This document shows, in pieces, positions 42,630-55,700 of a stretch of 64,000 nt of DNA. This DNA comes from Chrysogorgia sp. JL179-B06 (taxonomy: Eukaryota; Cnidaria; Anthozoa; Scleralcyonacea; Chrysogorgiidae): NCBI GenBank assembly GCA_035772405.1, contig JAYKKM010000341.1:2366001-2430000 (forward strand), written 5' to 3'. Position 1 is the stretch's first letter, and the number at the start of each line of letters is the position of its first letter. The notes beneath the pieces were generated by a model. The model saw nothing but the letters and a program-made list of their open reading frames with translations. It ran no database searches and had not been told where the DNA came from. Both the position numbers and the translations under genes were made by a program.

Positions 42630-45600
42630 TATACAATTAATATATGTATGAAATTACGCCTAACTAATAATATTAGTTGATATATACATCAGTTACAAAT
42701 GTCAATAATCTACTCAAGATACAATAAACTGTAATTAAATTCTAATTAGTTAACTGTGAAACAAAAATTTACTTCAACACGGCACCATACATCATAGCAG
42801 GGTAAAAAAACGTCGTTTAAACCTGTCCGTGCGGGTAAAGTTAAGTTCGCTATTGCGCAAACTATTGCGCAAACTTGACAAGTGACAATGCGATCGTAAG
42901 GGAGGGAGAAGGTGATACAGCCGCGAGCCAAACAATCTATGACAAAGTTCAAGTCTACGTTCGTCAAGATGGCTGCACTTAGATAAAACCAAAGTGACGC
43001 TTAAAATCCGCATGCTACGTTTCTGAACCATCTCAATTCTGTCACTGAGGTACCCTGGAAGACTAGTAGCCAAGGTAGCGCAACAGTACTCAAAGACTGA
43101 TCGTACTAGCACAAAATAAATAAAAAGAAGGTCGGTAGATGGTGATCCAGCACGCTTTAATATTCTCAGGATATATTTACTGTTTCGATGCCTTTGACAT
43201 AATTTCATTAACGTTGTTAACGTTCCAGTTAAGATAAGATTGTCGCTAATAAAGAGAGAGTCGCTAATAAAGAGAGTACGAGACCCTCTCCATGAGGTGC
43301 AGACCATTAGAGCTGGGATAGGGGCTTATTTACTTATCCGTTTTGTAAGAATAGAGTATTGCGAGTAAAGGCCGATTACACACACACACACACATATAAT
43401 AGATCACAATATCTCGGATTTGTTTTATTAGTTCAAATTTTAGTCGGTTTTCTTTGTTCTTTATACGGATGTATATCCTATACATCTCTAAAGCTTGGCG
43501 GGATTTGAATAGTCTCCAGGGAAACGCGGGGTTGATGAATTGAATTCAATAGATAATTAAAAATTAACGGATGTATATGTATACAACCCTGGACTGTGTA
43601 CATATACATCCCGTGAATTTTTGCTAAGCCTTGTCCTGCTAACTCGTGGTCTTAAATCTCTACCTACAAAAACTTTCGTCCCCTAGAGAAACCTTTGGCA
43701 GAAAATACTTTAAAATTTGAACTAATTCTCGAGATGTATTTGGCTAAGAGCCTCCGTTCTCGGTATCTAACTCTCATTTTTAAGTATTAGTTGCTTCGCC
43801 TGAAAAACGTTTTACAATATAAAATCTTACCATATCCGCAGCAGCTTGTTGGGCAAGCTCGTTCACTTTCTTTAAGTACCGTGCTTTACTGACATCTCCA
43901 AGAGCAGCGTAGCACCTCTCGGCTATCAATAACTGTCTGTCTTCTAATGCGAGCTTACTCAGTGTTTTCCACATCGCTTCTGTTTCAGGGACCATTTCAA
44001 GAGTTTCAAGGAAAGTAACGGCTCTTAAAAGCAAAATCGTAGTTAGAAAAAAGGAATTCAGGATCAAGGCTAAGCGCCATAAAAATGGTTTTATAGAGGT
44101 TTTTCTTCTAAAATTTATTGCGACTCACGTTTACCCGTCCGTCCTTCGGTCCATCCATCCATCCATCCAACCGTCCGTCCATCCATCCACCTGTACGTCC
44201 GTCCGTCCGTCCGTCCGTCCGTCCGTCCGTCCGTCCACCCGTCCACCCGTCCGTCCGTCCGTCCACCCGTCCATCCACCCGTCCGTCCGTCCATCCACCC
44301 ATCCATCCATCCACCCGTACGTCCAACCACAAGTCCATCCATCCACCCGTCTATATGCACCTGTCCGTCCGTCCGTCCATCCAACCGTCGGTCCGTCCAC
44401 CCGTCCGTCCGTCCGTCCACCTGTACGTCCGTCCGTCCGTCCGTCCGTCCACCCGTCCGTCCACCCGTCCGTCCGTCCGTCCGTCCGTCCGTCCACCCGT
44501 CCATCCACCCGTCCGTCCGTCCGTCCGTCCATCCACCCATCCATCCATCCATCCACCCGTACGTCCAACCACAAGTCCATCCATCCACCCGTCTATATGC
44601 ACCTGTCCGTCCGTCCGTCCGTCCATCCAACCGTCGGTCCGTCCACCCGTCCGTCCACCCGTCCGTCCGTCCGTCCACCCGTCCGTCCACCCGTCCGTCC
44701 ACCGGTCCGTCCATTTCAGGGCTCACATTGACCACCCTGATTAAATAAAGTTTGATTTGATCCATCAGCCTGTACGTCCGTCCATCCGTCCGTCCATCCA
44801 ATCTTTCCATGCACCTGTCCGTCCGTCCGTCCATCCACCCGTCCATTCATCCATCCACCCGTCCATCAATTCATTCACCCACCAACCTATCCAAACCCAT
44901 ATACAAGTAAACGTCGAGTAAACGATTACCTAAATATTACCTTTCAAAATCTCCGTCATCTACAGCCGTCCCAAACTCAATAAGCCCTTCATCCAATGTA
45001 TAAGACACGGTTGTAACCCCTTCGTTCACGACAACCTCTGTTTTACCATCATTTCTTTCTAGGTCGACTATATCACCCTATAACAGGAAATAAGAAAACA
45101 CTCAGTAAAGCCAGTGCATCGTAGGAGGTACAACAGCTACTCCGTCCTTTCTCCTTTCCATTTTCTCCTTTTCATTTCTCCTGCTCATTCACATCCACCA
45201 CCTCTACCTTTTTCTACCATATTCCTCTTCTCACACTTTCTCTTATTTATATCTAATTTCTCCATCCCACCTACATGCACAACACAAGAAAACACAAACG
45301 ATGCTTGGACTATATCAAGCTCAAATGCTCATGGAATGTTTGTTAGCCACAGCTATAGAACATGAGTCCTTTTCAACGCCGGTTACGCTCTACCCATAAG
45401 ATGAAGAGAGAAGGTCACAATGATGTATTTGTCTGGACTATGTGATATCCATACTCACTATATACATCGAAATATGGTGGGCGACTTTGTGTAACAACTC
45501 ATCGTTACCTTTATTGGAAACATGGTAACTCTTTCTGGTGAATCGATGTTATACCAAATACACAGATTTCCACGATTCTGAGCGACCACTACGTCGCTAA

Positions 45601-48600
45601 GCGGAACCCACTGTAAACAAAAAACAAGACGACCATTTAGCTATTAACACTGATTATCGCAACCTCTTGTGGAGATCGTCTATCAACGCACCCCCTCCTG
45701 TAGTGTTTACTCACACCAGTTGTAAAACATATACAAAACTAACTTTATTATTTTCTATATATGACTAATTTACATAACTACATGTACTTCAATTTACATA
45801 ACTTCATTTCCTGTTAATATTTACCTAATGCATTATAGCGTGTTTTTTTTCTCCAATTTTTTTAACCTAATTATATAAACCTATTTGAAATTATATAATA
45901 ATATTATTAACGTACATAATATGCAAAACGTTCCGGTGCTCGGCGCACTCTCTGAGACCGCCGTAAAAGATTTGCATGGCCATTATGGCTTTCATTATTA
46001 CATTCATTATAGTCACTATAGTTTTCTTTATAGTTTTCTTGAACTTCGTCTGGCACATCTGCAACAGAATCTTCCACGTCTGCCGGTTCTTCGTGGATAC
46101 TTCTTCAAATGAGTAACGTTTCTTCGATACTGATTTCCCGTCGAAGACTCCACCATCACTTCACTTCCACTTTTATCAATTACTCTCAGAGGTGATTCAT
46201 GGAATGTTGGTGACAATTTATCCTCTTTTTTCTTCCTCATTAGTACTTTATCTCCCCACTCTAACTCACTTTCTTCCGCATTTCTCCGTACATCTGCATA
46301 ATCTTTTCCCTTCTGTTTCATTTCGTTGTCTCGATCTTGAACTTCCACCAACTCAGGAATCGCACCTCCTTCTCTATTTTGTCCGAATTTCCCGTCCGAA
46401 TAACAATTTTGCTGGACTCATACCCATCGTAGAATGTGGCGTGCTCCTATAGGCTACTAGAAACTTTAGCAATTCTCTTTGCCACGCATTCTTTTCGAGT
46501 TGCGCGATCTTAATTGCTTTGAGCAGGCTGCGATTTTGTCTTTCGATTTCCCCATTGGCTTGCGGCCATAACGGCGTCGACGTGCTGTGGATGATATCGA
46601 TCGTTTTCTTTCAAAAAGATCGAAAACTCTTCTGAAACAAATTGTGGACCATTGTCCGTTTTTAATGACTCCGGAGTTCCATGAACAGAAAACCATTTCT
46701 ACAACTCTCGGATCACCATTTCTGACGTAACTGACTTGATACTTCTATAAATCGGCTGAAATAATCTACAATCACAAGCAGGTAATGTCCTGGTGGCAAC
46801 GGTCCCAATATGTCTACCGCCAGATTCTGCCACGGTTTCTCTGGAAACTTGGTTCTTTTCAACGGTTCTAGAAGACATGGCCCACTTACAAGTGCCAATC
46901 CGTGACATGTTTTACACCTCCGCTCCATGTCACCGTCCATACCCGGCCACCATACTTTCGACCGCAATCGGTGTTTGGACTTTACCACGCCTTGGTGCCC
47001 CTCGTGAGCCAAATCCACGACTCGCTTTCTTAACTTCTTTGGAACGACGATTCGTACGCCTCGCAGAACAAGTTTTCCAACTACACATGCAGTAGCTCTG
47101 TACGTACTGCTTTAAACGCTGATGGACACGAATGTATTATTATAAATACACCTTCTTAGTTGTGTTAATTCACCACCTTCTGCTGATTCCTTTTCCATTT
47201 ATTTTACTGATATTGCTATTGGAGTGGCATGCACTGCGACATGACGAACGTATACTCTTCAGCAACGTTTCGTACAGCTCGGCAGGACAAACGAGACAGA
47301 GTATCTGCAGCGATATTATGTGGACCTGAAGCCTCAAGACCCATCGTTCTATTCTTGCGGACGGCCGCGACTTTCTTGAATAGATAACTTCTAATGGCCT
47401 GTGATCAGTAAAAAGTTCGAACGATATACCATAAAGGTATAAATGGAATCGTTCGCAAGCCCAGACGAGGCCTAACGCCTCTTTTTCCGTCTGCGAATAC
47501 CTACGCTCCACGTCCGTCAGACTTCTACTTGCATAGGCAATGACTGGGTGTTTTCCCTTTTGATGTTGTATCAGAACGGCTCCAAGTCCCACAGGACTCG
47601 CATCTGCTACTATTTGTGTGGCAGCTCTTGCATCAAAATATGCTAAGGTCTCCGCGTCTCCCATCTTCTTATTTACCATCTCGAACGCTTTCTTCTGCAT
47701 GGTCTTTTCCCCATGAGAAAGGTACGTTTTGTCGTGTCATCCTCCTTAATGGCTCAGCAGTCGTTGCCAGATCTGGGATGAAACGCGCATAAACATTCAC
47801 CAGTCCAAAGAAACTTCTAACCTCGGAGGTCGTTGTGGGCTCTCGTGCCTCAAGGACTGCTCTAACTTTCTCATCCGATGGACCAATACCTTTTCCAGAG
47901 AGAACATGGCCCATGAATACAATTCTGGAAATTCGAAACTGACACTTGCCTGGATTTAAAGTGAGGCCCTTTTCTCGAAGACGTTCGAAAATCTCGGCTA
48001 GCCTCTTGTCGTGTTCCTCCTATTCCGACCATGGACGATGATATCATCGGATATGTTGTGAGCTCCCTCACATTCTTGAAGAACCTGCTGTATAATATGT
48101 TGATATACTGTAGATCCGGGGCTGATGTTATCCCAAACATCAACCTTTTATAGCGGAAAATGGCTGCATGTGTGGTGAATGTTGTTATTTCCCGGGACGC
48201 TTCATCCAATTCAATTTGATAACTCCATTTTAGATCTAACTTACTGAACACTGCACTTTCATTCATGCTCTGCAGCACCTCGTCGACAGTTGGAATCGGA
48301 TGCCTCTCTCACTACAGCTTCACTGGCTCTCCTCATATCCACGCATAATTTTACATCTCCATCTGGTTTAGGTACGACACATACTGGACTCACCCAGGGT
48401 GTTGGACCGTCCACTCTTTCAACCACATCTAACTTGATTAGCTCCTCGAGCTTCCCCTCGACCTTGCTTCATACGCTGAAAGGAATTCTTCTCGGGTTCT
48501 GTGCCACGGGTGTAACCTGAGGATCTATGTGTATCTTGGCTTGATAACCCTTGAGTTTTCCTAACCCTTGGAAGCATTCGGGATATTGGTCAGGTAATGA

Positions 48601-51600
48601 TGTCTCCACGACGTTGGCTTGTGGTCCCAACTCACATTAAAGAGTGAGTGTCAGCTTGCGATCTCACATTAAAGAGTGAGTGTCAGGGTAATGCATTGCG
48701 CGCTTGTGTTTTTCTCGCGGGCCATTTTGTTGGACGCCTAATTCAAATCGTGATCCGAATCCGTCGATATCTTTGCAATCCTTTCATTAAACGTGTTAGT
48801 TTGTCGATTTCCAAAGTGAAAATATACTAGACTGATTATTTGTATTGCTATTTGTTGTAAACTTCCGTATTGATCTATATGAAAACAATAACAAACACCC
48901 GCAATGCATGACCCTGACACTCACTCTTTAAAGGATCCCATACTAGATATACAACAGCATTAAAGCTGATAAATACGTATAAAGGCTATATAAATATGTT
49001 ACAATTCATGTCAGTAGGGCTTTGCATGTGTTGTAGTATCTATGGGCAAACAAAGATATCAGTACACCTATGAAAGTATTATGGACTTCAAACCAAATAA
49101 TTTGGAATACAAAATAACCATGGTTTACAAAAGAATCAGGATATAATATGAAAAGGATAAATAAGAGAACTTCAATGTGTCGAAAAATACTTAAGTAAGA
49201 GTACTTACGTATATTCATGGACGACGTTTCAGACGATGTGTCCTTCTTCAGGTTAGATGGAGGATAAAAGGAAGTTTAATCAAACGCTACGGCAACTTCA
49301 AGACATACCCATGCACAATTAGAATTTTACTCCCAAAACAACATTTATAATTACCCACGCTGACTGACCTGAAGAATGACACATCGTCGTCCACGAATAA
49401 ACGTAAGTACTCTTACTTACAGTACGTATTTTTCGACACAATGAAGTTCTCTTATTTCTCATTTTCATATTATAGCCAGTTCTTTTGAGAACTTAGCAGC
49501 TTTCATATTTATTCTTAAAAAAGAATCAGTACAAGACAAGGAGAGCCTACAAAGCTCTCTTTCAGTGATCCAAACCTCTTTTTTATCGCTGTTAGGCTTC
49601 GTTGAAACGTTACAACAAAAGTCATTGTTACTTGTAGCGTCCTAATTAGCTTAAAATTCCTAAAAATGGCAGAAGCCGAGGAAATGCTACAATACCTGTA
49701 CATAAGTGCAGTAATTTAGCATCGTCGTGCGGCTGTGACTTTCAACATCAAGCAAGTAGAGCTAAATGAGAAAATTAAAGTATTAACGATTAAAGATGCT
49801 AACCTATACATAGGTTATACCAATACTTCAAGTGCCATAACCCCTAATACGATATTACTAATACTCAGCAGAGTATTTCTTTCTTAACACTGACTCTACA
49901 ACGTTTCGAACAGTTCTTGTAAGAACTATCCAACATTGTCATTCACGTGTTAAGAAACGAATAACTAAGATCAGTGATGTCTCTTCCAGGACTACGAGAT
50001 ATTCTATCTAGAAAAACCGAAGGAGGCAAATCTTTTTTACCCACTGCTGGAAAGTTATGGAACACTCTGCCAATATCTCTTAAAAAAAGTCTTAAAGTTT
50101 TTAAGAATGAATATTTTAAGTATCTGAAAAATCAATATATAGGTCTTGACCATTTTGAAATTTCATAGATAGAAGAACAATCATATACACTTTTACATTT
50201 TAAATTTTATTCTTTTTTTGCTCAATTCTTATTGTATTTTTCTAAATCATTCCATTTAGTTTCGCTAATTTTTAACATATGTATAGTTAGTAGTTTAGAC
50301 GGACACTAGTTTATCAGTCTATGACTGTAAAGTGTTTACATTACGTTACATTACATTACATTACCAGGGTTCTAGCTAGGATTGTTCGTTTGGGGGGAAG
50401 AAAGGGCGTAGCCAGGATTCGGAAAGGTGGGGAGCGAGCGCCAAAGGCGCGAGCATCTAGGGTGTCCGGGGGCATGCCCCCCGCAAAATTTTGAAATCTA
50501 GAGTCTCTGAAATGCCATTTCCTGCATTTTGGGGGAAGATTTTACACAATTCTGAAGGTTTGAAAATGTCATATAAAACACTAAAAAACAACACCTTCCA
50601 GAATTTTAAGTACATTTTATATTGTTTATTAAGTTCGCTTCGGACATCGACAGGAAAAGCAAATTTGTCCATGATGCTGTCGATATTCAGCTCATAGTGG
50701 ACACACTGAGCCTGCGGTGCCGTGCGGCCAGCAGATTACGGCACTCATATAGTGTCTTGGACTGACTGGGAATACTTACTTCATGTACACCGACCTGAAT
50801 GATCACAACTTTTTTTGGGGGGGAAGCTGGGCTGTTTGGGGGGGGGGGGGGGGGGGGGGGGCGAGCTTCCACTCCTCAAATCCCTTGGATAGAACCATGA
50901 TTACATTACATTGCATTACATTATATATATATACACTGCTGTAGTGAATATGGGATAGCTTGGAGTGCCTATGCGGAAGTCACATATATATGCTTCAGGG
51001 TGACTGCCGCATAGGAAGTACATATATAAATCGAACCAGTACATCAATGTAACCTTCACTCTCCATCTCGGTAGCTCAATGGTTAGAGCGTCTCACCGGC
51101 AATCAGAAGGTTACAGGTTCGATTCCTGTCCGGGGACTGTGAGGATGAGCTTGACGATCGTCCATGTATCGACTGCCATTCCCCATGGAAAATGCGTTTC
51201 TCAAAGCAATATTTACGTTTATCACCACGACTAAATCGCTATTTTGATATTACTTATATAAATTCTATTTTAAAAACATAAACCTGTATAAGTATCAAAG
51301 AAAAGATCAAATCAAAGAAATATTTCACCGTTCAACTATTTGTTTATATAGAATATAGAATATTTGTAAATAATAGAGGGCTCCGTTCGAAACGTCAGTA
51401 TTTCGTCACTAAAAATCTCGGCAGTTCACAACCTTTTCACTTTGCTATATATCCAAAACGCTGCCTACGCAGCACTCTACTTTTTTATTATATGGCTTTT
51501 TTTAAATTTCTCACATTCCTTCCGGTCTTTACTGGTTTCTAAAGACCGCTCAGGAACCAATCAGATTGCAGAAGAGCTGCGTTAAGACCGATCACGAGCC

Positions 51601-52655
51601 AAGCCATATAATAAAAAACCCGTAAAGCTTCTTCTTCGCTTCACAAAGTGGCCGGGGGCGATTAAACAGAGCAATAACGTAAAACTTTGACACACTCCAA
51701 TCGTGAACTCCTTATAATTACAAAACGTGTCTTGGTACAGCTCTTGTTCTTCTGTGAAATTAGCCCACCACACAACGATCTCAACCAACCTTGCTCTTAC
51801 GCGTACAGCCATGTTCAAGCCTCACAACCTTGTTATTTGCTCATATGGCCGCGCAGAAAATGTGACCATTTTGAAGCGCTCTGAAGCGAATTTCGCGGCG
51901 AAAAAAAATCGCGTCAAGTAAACGAAACCCACAAATTCGAACTTTTGACGACTTGAGAATATGAGTTTTGATTTTTGATTTTTCATTTCATATACCCTTT
52001 AAGAATAGACTCAAGACACTAGCATACTTAAAAATCAACTACGCAAACTTTTTCCTAACCTTTGACTTCTTGTCCCTGTAAAGAAGCTTTCGACCAGTTT
52101 CATTCAGCTACAAAGATGTGAAGATAAATAAAGAATAATTTTAAAAGAGACAGGGAAAAAGAACAAAAATATAATCTTCTTTATCCAAAATCCTCCATTT
52201 TTTATTTTTGAAAAAGCCCACCAAAAACGAATACCTTGTATACTAAACTGTGATTGGCCAATTGTGACAGCTAGCATAGTTTACATTGGTTGGTTAAGGA
52301 GCTGTGCGATTACAGTCCCCAAAGCGTGCGATGAATGGTCAAATCGCACGCTGGTGAACCAATAGGATTATGGCATTTGAGCTGTTACAGAGGGGGTATA
52401 ATTAATAAAATAATTACACTCCTCTAGACCAATCAGAATGCAGTAATTTTGTCATGCATATGTATTTATTTTTAGTGTATATTTATTTTATTTTGAATGT
52501 ATTTATTTATTTATATGCTTCGTGATTTTTTAGCATCTTACGCCACAATTAAGCAATATAAAACACTTTCTTTACCTCAAGCCAATCAATCTTAGAATCG
52601 TGTCCAACTGACCCGACGTTGAATCCCGAAACCAAGTCAACTAAAAAACAAATTG

Positions 52656-52706
<51 letters not shown>

Positions 52707-55700
52707 ATATTATGTTAATCCATCAAAGCAAGTCGAATTGGGAACCAATAACAGAAACGTCATTTACTCAAGAGATTTAAAATTATTTTTAAGGGAAGAA
52801 GTTGAGATATTTCTTTGTATGTACGTAACTTCGTCCTAACCCCTCCCCCACCTGGATAAACCCTCCATTAAAATTACAGAAAGCTGACATGCAAGAAACA
52901 ATCTATGAGACAAAGTGTAAGCCTTTAAAGTGCCTATCTCACGTTTGGGCTTTTTATTTAAGAAATAGAAAACATTTTCCGTGTTTCCATATACCGTATG
53001 TCCTCTATCAAGACGCCCGGGGGCTTATTAACTTTAACAACAAAAGGGGGCTTATTTAATTTTCCAAGTCAAAGTAAAAAAAAACCTAAACCTAAAACCT
53101 GCTACTATAGGTTACTGTATAGGTCACAATATTTAAGTTCTGTTAAAGTTAACAATTATTTTACTATCTAGCTCAACGTCATTATGTAGCCAACGTCATG
53201 TTGAAAGGGGGCTTATTTTTATTTTTACTTAATGGGGGCTTATTAGAAGGGGGGCTTAATAGAGGAGGGAACACGAGTGGAAGTTTGGGAGAACGAGAAA
53301 TTGCTGTGGGAACACGAGCCCGAGGGGCAAGTGTTTCCACTGCGATTTATACCTATAGCAACAAGTCTAATCAAGTTACTAACACAACAGAATATTTTAA
53401 CTGTAACTTTACGCGTATTTTCATCGTTAAAATCGCCAAGTGTTGTACGAAGCCACGCGTAGCGCTAGATGGCAACAAGCTCTACCCAAGTCAGCTAATA
53501 TGTACTTTTCTTGGCTTTATTTACAATTTAAAGATATTATTTTATAAAAGAAATAAATTGTCGCTGCGCGATTATCGAGTTATAACGGCACTCAAGAAGC
53601 TAGCAAAACACTTGGGTATCACCTCGTGTTTTACACGCATCTCTCGTGCCGTTATAATTCGATAATCACACGCAACACGTTTTTTCATTTATTAAATAAT
53701 CTTTGGAATTTTCTGATAATACCCTGCTTAATGTTATCATCAGCGGGTAATGGCCGCTCGGAAAGCAACAAGAGCATGGGACGAAGGGCACTAGTCATGT
53801 CCCTTTCATTACCCATAGAGTAATCTGTAGAGGAGGCTAGAGTAAATACTACAATAGGGAAAGCAACGTACAACTCAATACAAACTACAAAGAACACAAC
53901 AATTGATAAGGCCGTACGTTGTGCATCTCCAGTCAAAAAAAATATACTCATATTTAGAAAAAAGGTAATTCAGAAAGTATATAAATATATATTTAGAACA
54001 TACCAACGCAGATTGTTTTCAAGTCAATAAGATAAGCCATCTTTTTCATTTCTTCAAATCCTTTTAATTTTCGCTCGTTGAGGCGAACGCTAAAAAGTCG
54101 AGTTAAAAATATTTAACTGGTCTATATGTTCTAATTTTAGACATATTCTCACAACATTTGTCAACATATTCTCACAACGATCGTCAAGCTCATATCCTCA
54201 GAAAAATTATTCTAAGTCCGGACCAGAATCGAACCTGTAACCTTCTGATTGACGGCCTTCTGATTCGCTCTCCATCTGAGTCTCGGTAGCTCAATGGTTA
54301 GAGCGAAGGTTACAATGCTGGTTCGATTGATATATGTACTGCCTATGCGGCAATCACTATATATCGCTAATATATATATACACTGCTGTGGTGAATGTCG
54401 GAGATACTAATTACTACATTTTATTACATATACAGAACTCGTGACTAGGCTCTCCAGTCTCGGCAACGGCCTCCGTAGTTCAGTGGTTAGAGCACTGCGC
54501 TAGCATCGCAGGGTCGCGGGTTTAATTCCAGCCAGAAGGCCTTGACGTTGCATTTTTCGCAACTGGAAAATGTATATATTCTAACACTCGAAATTTTCCT
54601 TCACCATAAATCCTTAAAACATGCAGCTTAATCGAGTGAAATGCCAAATATTACTTGTAATATATCCAATACTTCTCCCGGCATTACCACCACTATATAT
54701 ACAGAACTCGTGATTAGGTTCTCGGAAACAGCCTCCGTAGCTCATGCAGTGGTTAGAGCACTGCACTAGCATCGCAGGGACGGGTTTAATTCCAGCCGGA
54801 AGGCCTTGATGGTTCCAGTTTGGTCTTAAAATGTATATATTCTAACACTCGAAATTTTCTTCACCATAAATCCTAAGAACATACAGTTTAATCGAGTGAA
54901 ATGCCAAATATTACTTGTAATTTACCTAATTAAGTGTGGATTCATGAACTCAGTCCTTACAGTTGCCAAGACCTCGTTGTTTCCATATTCAATAAGCGAC
55001 AGTTCACCAGTGTTGAAAACCATACAAACCTAGAAATATATGATTAGAGAGTTGCTGACTTGACTGCCTGCATATGATATGTAGTATTTAAAACACAAGA
55101 AGGAGCGTTTTATCATATTTAAAATGCGAGCGCGCAGCGCGAGCATTTTAGATATGATAAAACGCGAGTTCGAGTGTTTTAAATAGCTTCAAAAACAATT
55201 GATTGCAATCACAGGGAGTGTCTGGTTTTTATTTTCTATTAGAGGTATATTGGGTGGATGTATGAAATGCAAATTAGCAGGAATTTTATATAAAGTTCGT
55301 ATAGACTTTATATAATTTTCATGCTGATTAGTATTCATGGTTATAACATGTATAAAAGCCTTGCACGTGACTAAATACGGAAATGTGATTGGACAATTTG
55401 GTTAATGAATATTAATGAGTTTTTGAATGCTTGTGTAAAATAACGGCTGCGATTTCACTGCATTTTCAAATCGCAGATGAATCGCCGTTTCTTTGAACAT
55501 GCTGGAATTTTGATGCGATGTTCTGAGGAAATCTTAACAAAATGCTACTCATCAAAATGCAACTTATCTGAGTGAACTGTATCTATATCTCTATTTTCAC
55601 TAACATGCAAAAATTAAATATACTAAAATTGAGACCTATATATACGAAAAATTATCGCTATCATATCGTAGTGAAGATAGTTTACACAAGCGATATTATT

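Larger units (their letters stand above)
45900..48636 (-). mobile_element. Ty3/gypsy-like retrotransposon, decayed pol region
   Basis: On the minus strand the order is RT, RNase H, integrase, integrase C-terminus, as in Ty3/gypsy. No gag, protease or paired long terminal repeats were recognised. The 5' end is cut by a family D element at 48637. Several frameshifts prevent expression. Orientation matches that of IFT172. Confidence 0.85.

Noticed and set aside
44115..44846. Long frames rich in DGRTDG or PSVRPS
   Set aside because: Low-complexity translation of the CCGT minisatellite in all frames.
46028..48636. Active retrotransposon or recent provirus
   Set aside because: Frameshifts split reverse transcriptase and integrase, no paired terminal repeats are found, and another element interrupts it.
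51067..51140. Functional tRNA gene with GGC-like anticodon loop
   Set aside because: The anticodon stem has a mismatch, position 33 is C rather than T, and the same sequence occurs with the same flanks at other loci.
53198..53665. 155-codon plus-strand gene
   Set aside because: The frame spans a dispersed repeat also present at 1-118 and a palindrome; no motif recognised.
54480..54540. Functional tRNA-Ala gene
   Set aside because: Good A/B boxes and anticodon arm, but no pairing acceptor stem, and multiple copies share a long common 3' body: SINE heads.
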